In this document: positions 25,126 through 36,610 of the stretch, piece by piece
Layout: each line of letters starts with the position of its first letter
Numbering within the stretch: the first letter of the stretch is position 1
Assembly: GCA_015178975.1 (NCBI GenBank)
Contig: WHVD01000004.1
Coordinates: forward strand, 372,001 to 436,000
Direction: 5' to 3'
Source of the DNA: Hysterangium stoloniferum
Taxonomy: Eukaryota > Basidiomycota > Agaricomycetes > Hysterangiales > Hysterangiaceae
Length of the DNA: 64,000 bases
Notes under the pieces: model-generated
Databases searched by the model: none
Told to the model about the DNA's origin: nothing
The model's input: only the letters and a program-made list of their open reading frames with translations
Position numbers and translations under genes: made by a program

Positions 25126-25936
25126 CAAGTAGGTAAACCCCCATTTTGATTACAGTTAACCTATTCCATTCAACTGCACAATTAAGTCTCGCTCTAATAC
25201 TGCCGAACGGCTGTTGTCCAAGTACGCCATGGAGTAAGACCGATCTCATTGGGTTCCGACGACCTATAAGAGCCGAATAGATGCCATTCCTCCATTCCTT
25301 GGGCTTAATAGCATCGACCACAGGACAAAATAGACAATTCTGACACCATACAAGTCTCCCGAAAGCTTTTATAACGTATAGTTTTAGTCTTATGTGATAA
25401 TAATTATTGTGCAGTGCACGTGGACCTTGCCCCTTGTTTATCCAAACACGGACAGAGATAAAGTACTATTTTAGACTACCCGGGTCGTCCTTACTTTAAC
25501 GCGTATATCTGAAGGACCGCAACTAAGTCTTATCGCCAGCACAACGCCAACACCATTTAATATAACATTTGTTTCCATCGTAGAAGAGGAATCGCATATA
25601 TCCGTGCCTGCATAAAATGAAGCTGTGAATGATATGTCTTGCTGCCTTGCCAACCATTAGGTTGATACAGTGTTCACTGCAGGCGGTGATGGTGGAGAAT
25701 TGGTCAGTGTGTAGATTGCGACAAACAACAGTGTACTTTGAGAAGATCATGACCATGACCTAGCACATGGCAGTACTGGAAGAAATCGCCACCAAAGTTA
25801 GCATCACAATATTAAATTTGAGGGCCTATAACAGAAAAAGCTTGTCTTTGTTTGATATTTAATGATATAGCATGAATGTGATTCCAGTAAGTAGATAAAA
25901 CGGACAGGTCTAAAAATCAATGATGCGCTCGATTAA
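25126..25936. other. no gene recognised between P450 relic and glycosyltransferase
   Basis: Frames of up to 78 codons occur on the minus strand without recognisable domains. The stretch is conserved in copy B simply as part of the duplication. Confidence 0.45.
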
Positions 25937-28068
25937 TTAAGGAAGAGACTCTGCTAAGAGCTTTCTAAGCTGTTTCAGCGCATCCCCGTTATCTTCGCTC
26001 CAGCTTCCTTGGATCGCGTCTCTCACAGCGTGAACATTCCTCCTCTTCCGGTCACCTATTATACCTCTTGCTTCCTGCAAAGTCTTTCGCATCTCATGTT
26101 CGATAGCCTCACGCGTCCCAGTTGGTTGAACGCCACGATAGAGCGGCTTCAGTCCACGTTCGACTCTGGTTTCGAATAATTCGAACGCAAGATCGACAAA
26201 CGAAAGACGGGCAGCGTTGGTGGGCTGATCCGCTTCTAGAGGCCACGCAATCCTGTAAATGCCAATGTGAATGGTCAGAATGAAATTGGGGGGGATTAGA
26301 AGCACGTACAAAGGTGTTCCCTGACCCAGGGCTTCCATTACACTATTTTGGCCACAATGCGTAAGGAACCAGCCGGTAGCCTATGGAAATACGTTACAGA
26401 TAGATATGCAAGGCAGGAGATGTTGAGCAAAATACTAACTGGGTGGTCAAGTATTAGCTGCTGAGGCGCCCAAGGCGAGAGGACGCCTGTTCCGGAAGCT
26501 TGCACTTTGAGTGATACATCGGGGGGGATAACTGCGTCTGGGGAAGCGTGAGCCAGGATCTGTTTTGATGTCAATTCTACATGTGTTCATATCAACTTAT
26601 TGTTTGGGAATAACTCACAAACGGAAATTTAAGTTCCAGAAGAATATCAATAAGTATCCAAATGTGCTCCGCTTCAGGCCAGAAAAAACTCCCAAAAGAA
26701 ATCTGTCAACAACAACAAAGAATAAATCGTAAGTGGCTTCCATGGTGTCTCGTGGTTTCAATGGACCAAACCGTACGTATAAGAGAGAGTTTGGTCCCAG
26801 TTCTTTCAGATTCTTGTCAAGGAATAAAATGATTTCCTGGTCATTGACAGAAGTATTCAGATCATTTGACTTGGTGCTTTGTGTAAGTGCTCCGTGTTCA
26901 ATCCCCGGAGGCAGAAATGGGCCAACGACATAACAGCGGCGATTAGTTTCGGCAAGCCAATCGCGCCATGCGTCTAGGCTCTCCCTTTCATAGGCGATGC
27001 TTGATGTAGAAACCATCCCATCACAAATTTGCATGAATCTGAGGGGTGTCTCACTGTCAGAATCTTGGAGGTTAAATATTAGCATATACGGACCTTTGAC
27101 CTTTTTTTTTCAAAAATCCACTGTGGAGTTGGTCCATGGACGACTGGAAAGATTATTATGAATATGATATCCTTTGCCAATCATACACTTACTTTCTTTT
27201 GTGAAAACTCGTAGTCGAACATAGGGGGTAATCCTGGAATGCTTATAACCTCGTTAGTTGGGGAGAACAGCTAGATAAAGACATATTAGTGATCGAAGAT
27301 GACTGATTAGAAAGTCACACACCTCTTGCTCGATTTCCAAAGCAGGTCTCCCTGTTGCAGCAGCTTCTTCAGACGCTTGTTTCGCGACATCCCCATACCC
27401 CCCTAGTTTCTCTGGTCCTATCGCGCGAAGACAGAACGCCGCGCTTGCCGTATTCCATGCCAGTATGGATACGTCGTTTCCGCTAATGTCGCGGATGACT
27501 TGTGCACTTTCTGGAAGGAAAAACTACCCCCACATTGAAATTAGTTGATACTGAAATAGCTTGGTAGGAACCTGACTTGGCGTACATCAAGGATTGCAAG
27601 GGTCGGTCTGGGCGCGGAGGCATACAGCCTCCCCGTGGTGCACAGTATAGGCTCGCTGTGGACCAACTTCCTATAGACCGGCTCAAAATTTTCAGTAATG
27701 GCACTCAAGTTCTCGAACATATCGTCGGGTTGTCCGCCTATGGTAATAACTCTACATCCAATGTCTGTGAAAGTCATTAGATGATAAATAAATGGTTAGT
27801 ACCTTATATTAGATTTCGGACTCCCGTTGGGAACATGTTTGTTAATCTCTTTCTCTAGGCGCTCCCTCACATCGCCAACCACAAGGATCGTGACCAATGT
27901 GTCAGAACGTTCTTGAATGATCTTGCTGGCCAATGCCGCTAGAGGTTTCTGGTGTCCTGAATATAAAAGTTAGTGGTGATTCACTGGGAAAGGCTACCAC
28001 ATACCCCAGAATGGAGCTGCAATCCCAATAATGTGACCAGAAATAGAGGAAGAGGAACTTGTAGACAT
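25937..28068 (-). CDS. UDP-glycosyltransferase (GT1), copy A
   Basis: GT1 enzymes transfer a sugar from a UDP-sugar to small hydrophobic acceptors. The start MSTSSSSSISGHIIGIAAPF at 28068 is followed, after a short intron, by GHQKPLAALASKIIQER with the acceptor-site His-type N-terminus. Later exons give DISGNDVSILAWNTASAAFC, RCYVVGPFLPPG, ISFGSFFWPEAEHIWILIDI and the donor-binding signature WAPQQLILDHPATGWFLTHC, GQNSVMEALGQGTPL, AWPLEADQPTNAARL. It ends KLLAESLP-stop. At least six introns can be removed in frame and I see no nonsense codon, so it looks functional. The signature is the fungal counterpart of the plant PSPG box. It is one of two near-identical copies; the other is at 45209-47340. 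Confidence 0.88.
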
Positions 28069-29733
28069 TGTCTTATAATGAAGTGAGAAATGTGATGTCG
28101 ACTGAAATCATCAATGGCAGGCATTTAAGGAACACGAGAAATGCGCGCTTCATCAAAGTTTGTTCATCCACACTCAACCAATAACTAAGATGGCTTTACA
28201 CATCTGCATTAAACGTAAAATGCAAAATGTGCTCCTCACAAAAATGCATGCAGCGATTATGTAACGCCACGATTATCTTAATTCTGAGCTTGGTCATCAG
28301 TATAGTAAGTTCTTAATATTCCATTAGAAACGCTGTAATACTTTTTACTCTGTATACAGACTGCTTCACTCGGCTCAAACAGACGCACTACTTACGATCA
28401 TCAAGGCAGGCACTGCACCAGGACTCAGGAGTTCACAGTCGATTGTTAAGACTCGGCATCCCGGCCCCAGATCTCATCCCATTAGCGTCAACTTAAGCTT
28501 TACTTGCTGTTATGCGCCGTACCGTCCCCCAGACACGCACTCAGACTTTTAAAATGTGTAATCATCAATTTCTAATAAAGAAATTATTCTCCTGCCATAA
28601 TGAGACAAATTTCTGTTGCTGTATTTAATTAAGTTTTTATAAAAAAAGTCTTATTATCTGGACCAAAAAGGAGATGTGTAAGAATAAAATTCATTAGGAT
28701 ATGACTCTGTGACATTAGTGTTGAAATAGAATGGATAGTAACTTGCAGGATTCCCGGTGTTGATGGCAGCGAGTTGAGGGGGTCGACCGGTGCTGATGGC
28801 GACAAGTTGAGGGGGTCGATTAAGCGTGTGGTGGCTGGACCATTTAACACTGGGTAAAGGGGGGCTATAGGATATGTTTATGAATTTTGTGTTAAAATTT
28901 CGGGCCCAACAAAAGGAAAGGAAATGGCGAGTTGTGGATTCGTGCAGGTACTTGTATTGCGATGATTGCGAAGCAGCATACCCTGATGGGATCCACTCAG
29001 CGCCAACGGGAATTTAGCAAATAATTCCTCATTCTCTCGCAAATCATTTCGACTCAGTCGATTGTTACGACTCGGCATCCCGGCCACAGATCTGATCACA
29101 TCAATATTCGCTACGTCGTACCGGTGTCATATCGCCTCATTGAACCCCCAGCTACTTTTATTTATTATAAATAAATTGATAAACTCCAGACAAATGATCT
29201 TAAAAGCAGTGTAGTCTAGCCGGAACACAAGCATTATGAAAATTAGAAGCAAAACCTCCTGGCAATGTCGAAAACTGCCATCAATATGAAAATTAGCCCT
29301 CAAGCATTAAAAGTATGTATCTAATTAATATGGCAAAGAAATGATTTGCGAGAGAATGAGGAATTATTTGCTAAATTCCCGTTGGCGCTGATGGTGACAA
29401 TAGTGGATCCCATCGCCAGGGTATGCTGCTGCTTCGCAATCATCGCAATAAAAGTACCTGCACGAATCCACAACTCGCCATTTCCTTTCCTCGTGTAGGG
29501 CCCGAAATTTTAACACAAAATTCACAAACATATCCTATAGCCCCCCTTTACCCAGTGTTAAATGGTCCAATCACCACATGCTTAATCGACCCCCTCAACT
29601 TGTCGCCATCAGCACCGGTCGACCCCCTCAACTCGCTGCCATCAACACCGGGAATCCTGCAAGTTACTATCCATCCTATTTCAACACTAATGTCACAGAG
29701 TCATATCCTAATGAATTTTATTCTTACACATCT

Positions 29734-30551
29734 TGTTACGACCGGACAATCCCACCAGACTCCGGGCACTAACCCGTACGCCCCCACGCGCTACAAGCAC
29801 CAATCGTCTGTTTATAGGATTTCCCGCCCGGACTCCGTTATGTCAAGACTTGTTACGTTCGACCTCATTACGACACATATCAGTCACCGGACTTCCCCGG
29901 ACTCCGTCTCTGTCTATGTCCGTCTTCGTCCCACGCATCAGTCACCGGTCCCCGCTTAGAATCCTGTTACCGCTCTAATCGAGCCCCGTTCCCGTTTTAG
30001 TCAAATGACCTGTCACGATTTAGGACTCCGCTCCCGCTCCGTTTCCCATTATGGGTTATGCTTTGTCACGATTCGGACTCCGCTCCGTTCCGTTCCGTTC
30101 CTAACACCAATTTGGTGTTTACTATTCCCGTTTCATGTTTTGTTAGTTTCGTTTCACCATTACTGGATTTGGTATGTCATTCACTCCATGGTCTATATAA
30201 ACTGGCAGATGTTGTACATACAATCCAGTCAGAAAATTAGCTTAGATTCCCCCCAGTAATCTAATAATATTTTCCGCTCTAAAACCTTACTTGATTCACA
30301 TCGCTCGCACTAGTCGGAGCCCACGGGCTCCGGCGCATCTATCTCTCTCAACCAACTCGACTCACGACCCATGACCTCCGACTTACGACCTACGACCCAC
30401 GAACCCCGCCCGGACTCCCCGGGATCCCCGTCCATCCGTTTGAAATTGGACAACACGATCTAGCGAGGGCGCAGCCTATAAGCTGAAGCCAAGTCCTACC
30501 GGATATCCCGCGGGTTTCTCCGGAAACCCGGCCTGTGTGTGTATCCTAACA
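29734..30551 (+). mobile_element. solo LTR, 818 bp, TGTTACGACC...CTAACA
   Basis: The element begins TGTTACGACCGG and ends TATCCTAACA, flanked by the 5-bp direct repeat CATCT (29729-29733, 30552-30556). The uninterrupted sequence survives in the opposite arm of the surrounding inverted repeat (about 28665), which proves the insertion. A TATATAAA-like promoter element lies at about 30193. A diverged partial copy in reverse orientation lies at 49728-50015. Confidence 0.85.
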
Positions 30552-30774
30552 CATCTCCTTTTTGGTCCAGATAATAAGACTTTTTTTTATAAAAACTTAA
30601 TTAAATACAGCAACAGAAATTTGTCTCATTATGGCAGGAGAATAATTTCTTTATTAGAAATTGATGATTACACATTTTAAAAGTCTGAGTGCGTGTCTGG
30701 GGGACGGTACGGTGCATAAGAGCAAGTAAGCTTAAGTTCATGCTAATGGGATGAGATCTGGGGCTGGGATGCCA

Positions 30775-30832
30775 AGTCGTAACAATCGACTGTGAACTCC
30801 ACTGCACGAGTTCACAGTCAATTGTTACGACT
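30775..30832. repeat. 25-bp inverted repeat
   Basis: AGTCGTAACAATCGACTGTG...CTC (30775-30799) and its complement (30808-30832) differ at one base and are separated by 8 bp. This is the right end of the large inverted repeat meeting another fragment with the same terminus. Confidence 0.7.
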
Positions 30833-31363
30833 AGTGGGTGAGCGCATGTGAAGGCAGGGAGCGGAATGCTTAGTGTAAAGTCAATGAAGATGTAAGTGGG
30901 TGTTCTGAGTCGATATTCTGATTGCCTAGTAACTACAACTACAGCGGGTTCATATACAAATTATCGGTGTCTAGAAAATACTAACTAAGGGAAGAGTGGA
31001 AACAGTATTTGACAAATAAACTTGATTAGGAACAGGAAGGTTACAATAAGTTCGGAGGCCATGATTAACCGAGAGCGGGATTACAGAAAAAAGAAATAGT
31101 TCAAGGGTTACAAGTATATATAGGCATACATATGTGAAACATAGGGTAGAATGGATCATCATAATAAAAAGGGACGTATCAGAGTATAACCAGATAGTAC
31201 GAGTATATTTTGATGGGGGTGTAAATGGGGTTTGATCACCATGAAAGCATACATCAGCATCGGGTGACCGACGGTTTCCGATGTGATGACTTGATCGATA
31301 ACTTGAAATGTCAATAGGTGGCAATAACCTCGGGGACTGTCAGGTTGCGACACAGTCATAACA
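30833..31363 (-). mobile_element. LTR copy, TGTTATGAC family
   Basis: On the minus strand it begins TGTTATGACTGTGTCGCAAC at 31363. It is about 80 percent similar by eye to stretches at 37190-37718 and 37733-38117. Shared landmarks include TATATATAGGCATACATATG and ACAAATAAACTTGA. The far end was not fixed. Confidence 0.55.
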
Positions 31364-31372
31364 GTCACACAA

Positions 31373-33962
31373 GTTGAGAGGACCATGCTATATTGTTCAG
31401 AACAGAAAAGCTATGATGGGAGTGCAGGAAAAAATGTATGCTTATCTAACATAGTTAAAGGTCTGCTGTAGTATGCCTGGGTGCCAGGCTTACACTCCCC
31501 CCCAAACAAAACTTCTCTCACAACCCCAAATTACCTTACAAAAAGTCAAATTATCTTTGGCAAAAATGGCATTCAAGTTCAGCAGCATCTGTGATTGGCC
31601 CACATCCCAGGATTCCCAGTGGTGATGGAAGTTCAAGGTGGCCTGCATGTAAAAATTAAAATGAGGTTGAAATGAATTTGAGGGGGGGGGATATTATGGT
31701 TGATGATTAATATTCAGAATCAGTGTCATCATCCTGATATACCCTGTCTGGTTGGTCTTCTCCATTATTGTTGGTAAGGATGAAACCAGCTGTCTCCTTC
31801 TTGACAGGGACAAAGTTGCAACCAGGTAAGATGCCAAGCATTGCATCTCCAGGGCATGTTCAACCAACATGGTCAGTCCAGCCATCATCTGTGGGAACCT
31901 TTCAGCACTTCCAGCATCCTGCAAGATCAGTGAGGTGTGTTCTCTCTGCATCTGTAAGGTGAGGAAGTCCAGTATGAGGAGCAGTTGTGGTTGGGACAGA
32001 GACAACAGCAGCCAGGGGTGAGAGTATGTGGAACAAGTGGTTATACAACCAGCAACACCTTTGGCAATGAGGCTCTCCTATTGCATGGAGAGCAGAGAAA
32101 CAAGATTGTCAAATCCAATAGTCTCCATGTTGAATTCTGGCATGACCATGATATGCAAGAGGGGGACAGGATGGGAATGAAATAGAAGTTGACAAGATGA
32201 CAGAAATACCAACTGCATTCCAGGCTTCAGCAAGGGCAGCAGCATAATCAAGGAATTGTGGTTTTACTTGTTCACAGAGGAAGAATGACCACAGAGCACC
32301 CTTTGGCATAAACCTCTCCTTAATCTTTGATTTAAATAAGTCCCATGACAACAACTTTAAAAATTCCTTCCTTCCACTGCTCTACCATGTTGCCATTGTC
32401 AGTTCAAGTAACTGAGTACCAGTCAGATGTATTTGTGTGGTGATGTTGAGTGCTGGTGTCTTGTCAGTCTTGGTGGATGCATGAAATGCATGAATGGTGA
32501 ATCCATCCTCACACTGGCCAAGCCAAGCCTCAAGTGCAATTGGAGTAAGGGGACCAAGGAAAGGGGATATTATCTTTGAAGCCATGGATTCTAATGAATG
32601 ATGAGGCTGGGTAGGTGTTAAGATCTAAGCCAGGAAGAGGGGGAAAGCTCTACTCAGAGGGCTGACAATAGAGATCATACTGCTCCAGTATTTCAAACAG
32701 AGCAGATAGTATGATATGAGTAGAAATCAACACTTAGCTTAATCAACTGGGGGGCCAGATCACTAAGGGTCAAAGAGTAGAAGGTTGCAGCTTGCCAAAG
32801 ACCATTTGTTAAGAATGTAGTGATGAGAGGAAATGGTGAAAGAACTAAGAGGGGCTAATCTAAGTTGATATTCTAACTGAAGAACTGTAGTGTACATGGA
32901 AGGAACTTTATACTACATCAAGATGGGTGATCAGAAGGCTGACCAGAGAAGTGAAGTGTAGGATGGATCAAAGGGAAGTGATGATGAGGTAGGGAGGGAC
33001 AGAAACTAATGTATGGTACTAAGAAACAATACTAGGTGGCAAATAAGGATATATGTGGAGACAGAAAAGGGAGGAGTGGATGGAGTGGAGATGGAATGGG
33101 GCTGGAGTGTACTATAAACAAGTATCAGGGGTGCCGTGAGGGATAATGACATGAGCAGAGGCTCCAATAACAAGATGATGAGGGTTTTCTAGTGAGAATC
33201 AAATCATGGGGGTCCAAAAATGATGGGATCCTAACAGTAGGAATAGGAGGTTGGGTATGGGAAACCTTCTTGGGGAGTGCCACCCAGTGTGATGAGCAAA
33301 TGGACAGGCTTGGGAGAGTACCAACAAATGCAGGTAGATCTTCATCAGATGATAACATGTTGTCAGATTCAGTTGGGGACCTGTGGTGGTGTTGAGAGGT
33401 CCTAGAATAGGAAGTTGATGTGTAGCAGCTGTATTTCAAGTAAAGTGGGTGCACTGATTGTCCTCCAGGGTGGAAAAGCAAAGTGGAAAGAAAAAAGGGC
33501 CAGTCTCAGGGGAAGAGTGTGGCTGTCATCAATCATCCTCACTGAGTGTCCATGGGTCACACAAGTTAGTGTCGAGTGCCGCACAATCCCTGGCATGCCG
33601 GGAGTAGTTCGGCACTCAACGTCCAGCTGAGCATATGTAGGATTCACATGCCTTGTGTTCTCGTATGACGTCGCTGTCGATCCTCAGTCCTTTCTGTTTT
33701 TCTCATCACTGACTTCTGATCCTTATCTCTACATATCTACACAATTATCTTCCCACGCACACGCGGAGAGCTAACGCTCTTCCTCTACCCAACCACTCAG
33801 CTCTTCACTGTCTAGTCTGTAATAGTCGATGCTGGATGAGAGGACCACACTATATTGTTGAGAACAGAACAGCTATGATAGGAGTACAGGAAAAAATGTA
33901 TGCTTATCTAACATACAGTAGTTAAAGGTCCACTGTAGTATCCCTGGGGTGCCAGGCTTACA
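31373..33962 (-). mobile_element. degenerate gag-like retroelement between ~115-bp direct repeats
   Basis: Nearly matching blocks (GAGAGGACCA ... GCTATGAT...GGAGT ... TATGCTTATCTAACATA ... GCCAGGCTTAC) lie at 31376-31492 and 33838-33962. Between them minus-strand frames give gag-like pieces: ISPFLGPLTPIALEAWLGQC, LLSWDLFKSKIKERFMPKG, LDYAAALAEAWNAVG and SQPQLLLILDFLTLQMQRE. Frame changes and stops separate them and no pol is present. A third copy of the terminal block lies at 49221-49311 and 49728-49740, split by the miniature element. Confidence 0.6.
33570..33837 (+). mobile_element. LTR with 5' terminal hairpin, inserted in the gag-like element
   Basis: The sequence from TGTCGAGTGCCGCACAATCC to about AGTCGATGCTGGA interrupts a stretch that elsewhere (48793-48843) continues directly from CACACAAGTTGAGAG. 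Its first about 48 bases form a hairpin: arms GAGTGCCG 33574-33581 and CGGCACTC 33610-33617, with an inner GGCATGCC core. It is the same family as the fragment at 24400-24510. No clear target duplication was found. Confidence 0.45.
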
Positions 33963-35329
33963 ATGATGTTGACTAGCTGGAACATGAATTAGAGTGAAGT
34001 CAAATAGGAGTATGCCTGTGATTTATCAATTGAAAGTTGCATTGGGGTGGAGATTGAGCATATCTTTGATGTATGAGGCAGCCACTTAGATGATGAGGTT
34101 CATGACTCCTGTGATATGAAGGAACAATGTTGTAAGGTTCTGCACATGCCATAGAGTTTTAATTTTGCTTGTCCGTATTTTGATTCACTGTTAAGACTTG
34201 TGTCTGGATTCTACCTGGAATCTGACACTCCCTTATAAGTACTCTCCATTTGACTCTAGCACTATCAGTCAAACATTCTTTACCTGCTCCAGAACCTGAT
34301 GCTCACCCATTTGTTTATTTATTTGTTCTCATTTTAGTCCACTCTTTGCCTGCTTGATTGTCATAATGCCTGCTCCTGGTATACATAAATACTGCAATGT
34401 AAAGTAGTTACACCTCAGTTTGGATATCAACTTTGAATCTGGTTTATTCTCTGTTTGTGTTAAGGTTAAAGTCTAAAGACAAGAGGGGAAATTATGTCAG
34501 AGGGCTGATGGGTATTTCATACTTAACTGAGAGGTCCAATTCAACAAAACAAGTGAAGCTTGGCTTCAACTTATGTGTTGTGCCCTCATATGAACTGTTA
34601 GGGTGCTCCAGTATTTCAAGAAGAGCAAGTAGTACAATTTGGGACTGAAGATGATACTTAGCTGAATCAACTGGAAGGCTGAAATGATAAGGTTGTAGAG
34701 GTAAGAGTCATGGCTGGCCAATGACATCTTCAAGAGTATTAGGAGCAAGCAAAGGGGCTTAAACACAAAAGGGGCAATCCAAGTCAATATTAGAACTGAA
34801 GGACTGTAGCATACATGATAGACTTTTTATACAAAAGTATAATGGAAGGCTGATCAAGGAAGTGAGAAGTCATGATAGGTCAAGGGAAGCAGGAAAAGGA
34901 ACAAGGATCAAACTAAGACTAAATGTAATGAAATACAAGTATTCTAAAGGTTGTGAGTCTAAGCAGAGGGGTAAAAGGGGGCTCTATGTTGGAGGGCTGA
35001 CAATAGAGATCATACTAGTTGGGAGGTCTGACTGGATAAAATGAGTGGAGCTTGGCTTCAACTTATGTGTTGTACCCTCATACAAACTGTTAAGGTGCTC
35101 TGGTATTTCAGACAGAGCAGATAGTACAATAAGAACTAAAGACAACACTTAGCTTGTTTGACCAGAGGGCTGAAATGTTAAGAGTTGTGGGGTAAAGGAT
35201 CATGGCTTGCTGGCAATGCCTTTGAGGGTATTAGGGAGAGAGTAAGGTGACTGAAGACTAAACAGGGGTAGTATACAATAAGTCAATATTAGAACTGAGG
35301 AGCAATAGCATACATGGTAGGGACTTTGT
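33963..35329. repeat. retroelement-derived DNA, several copies of one LTR-like unit
   Basis: The unit around GAGGGCTGA...ATACT..., CTTGGCTTCAACTTATGTGT and GGTGCTC..GTATTTCA occurs at about 34455-34700 and 34950-35160, partially at 32640-32830, and reversed at 40860-41170. No open frame longer than 75 codons is convincing. This is a graveyard of one LTR family. Confidence 0.5.
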
Positions 35330-36605
35330 ACAAAGGTATAATGGATGAGCAGAGGTCTAATCAAGGAAGTGAGAAGTAGTGATGGGTCAGGGGAAGCATG
35401 GGAAGGGGTAGGGATCAGCCTAGAACTAAATACAATGTAACAAAGGTATTCTAGAGGGTTTTGAGGTGGCAAATAACATTTACATGTAGAATGGGTGATG
35501 GGAGAGTGTCAGGATGGAATGACGAAAAGGGAAAACCATAGTGAACCAGGTATCAGGGTGCTGTGGGCAGTGATACCATAGTCAGGGGTACCAATAGTGG
35601 GACACTGGAGGGTGGGGAGAGTAAAATGAGGTTGTGGGGGGCTGAATGACTAGAATCCTAACAGTGAGGTGGCAAATAAAGCATACACCTAGAGCAGGTA
35701 ATGGGAGAGTGTCAGGATGGAGATGGGATGGGATGACCAAAAAGGTAATCTACAGAGAAACATGTGTCAGGATGCCACGGGTGGTGACACCATGGTTGGG
35801 AATAGCAATAGTGGAGTGCCAGAGGGTGATGAGGGTAAAACCAAGTTGCAGGGGTCCAAAATGATAGGATTCTAACAGTATCCCCCCATTAGGTCAAGAA
35901 CCTTTAAGGCCTTTCTAGGAAATGATGTTGGGGTGCCTCATACACTTGCTTGGGTAAATATCTGCACCTATGATTATAAGTCAAAACAGGCACTTGAGAG
36001 AATATAAAGATTTTGAAAATTCAAGTTCTTTATTCATTGCCTCTTGTCTTTTGTTATGATCCTAGTCATTTGGCCCCCTGTGACCTTGTTTTACCTTCCC
36101 CACCCTCTGGCATCCTGCGATTGGTACCCTAACCATGGTGCACTGGCTGTGGCACCCTGACACTTGGTTCACTATAGCTTTCCCTTTGTGCCATCCCATC
36201 CATCTTTGTCCTGATGCTCTCCCATCACCTGTTCTATGTGTAAACATTATTTACCACCTTATACCCTTTAGAATACTTTTGTTACATCATATTTAGTTCC
36301 AGTTTGATCCCTACTCCTTCCCATGCTTCCTTTGACCTGTCACTACCTCTTGCTTTCTTGATCAGACCTCTGCTCATCTGTTACACCTTAGTATAAAGTT
36401 CTTACCATATATGCTACTATTCTTCAGTTCTAATATTGACTTAGATTACCCCCATTTAGTCTTCAGCCACCTTACTCCCTCTCTAATATCCTGTAAGGCA
36501 TTGTCAGCAAGTGTTAGGACTGGACAACCTGCCACACAGACCTTCAATACACGTCTCCATCACTCTCTTTCATACAAATTGGTCACGTAACCCTGCCTGG
36601 AGATC
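35330..36605. repeat. inverted pair of LTR-like units (block A)
   Basis: Reverse-orientation units end TAACA at 35639 region and 35878; a forward unit begins TGTTATGATCCTAGTCATTT at about 36053. Both share TTTGG.CCCCTG, CCATCCCATCC and CTCTCCCAT..CCTG. The block is closely related to 50028-51300 (block B), including the spacer CCCCCCATTAGGTCAA. It looks like an old insertion unit present twice in the window. Confidence 0.6.
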
Positions 36606-36610
36606 CCAGC

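Larger units (their letters stand above)
24654..28423. repeat. segmental duplication, copy A (P450 relic + glycosyltransferase)
   Basis: Nearly identical to 43867-47696 in the same orientation. It starts near the shared GCAGTAATC and ends near the shared CATCAAGGCAGGCACTGCAC. Differences are scattered single bases and small indels; the largest is about 50 bases present in copy B at about 44828-44878 and absent from copy A. It includes a P450 3' fragment (plus) and a complete GT1 gene (minus). No retroelement hallmark explains its ends. Confidence 0.9.
28427..30832. repeat. large inverted repeat, right arm split by a solo LTR
   Basis: The left arm (about 28430-29050) is the reverse complement of about 29343-29733 plus 30552-30805. 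The arms share recognisable frames, for example LIDPLNLSPSAPVDPLNSLP read in opposite directions. The central spacer is about 29051-29342. Within the left arm the block TCGATTGTTA(A/C)GACTCGGCA occurs near both ends (28441 and 29057), suggesting LTR-like termini of the TGTTACGAC type. The element is probably a rearranged LTR dimer; no intact gene is inside. Confidence 0.65.
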
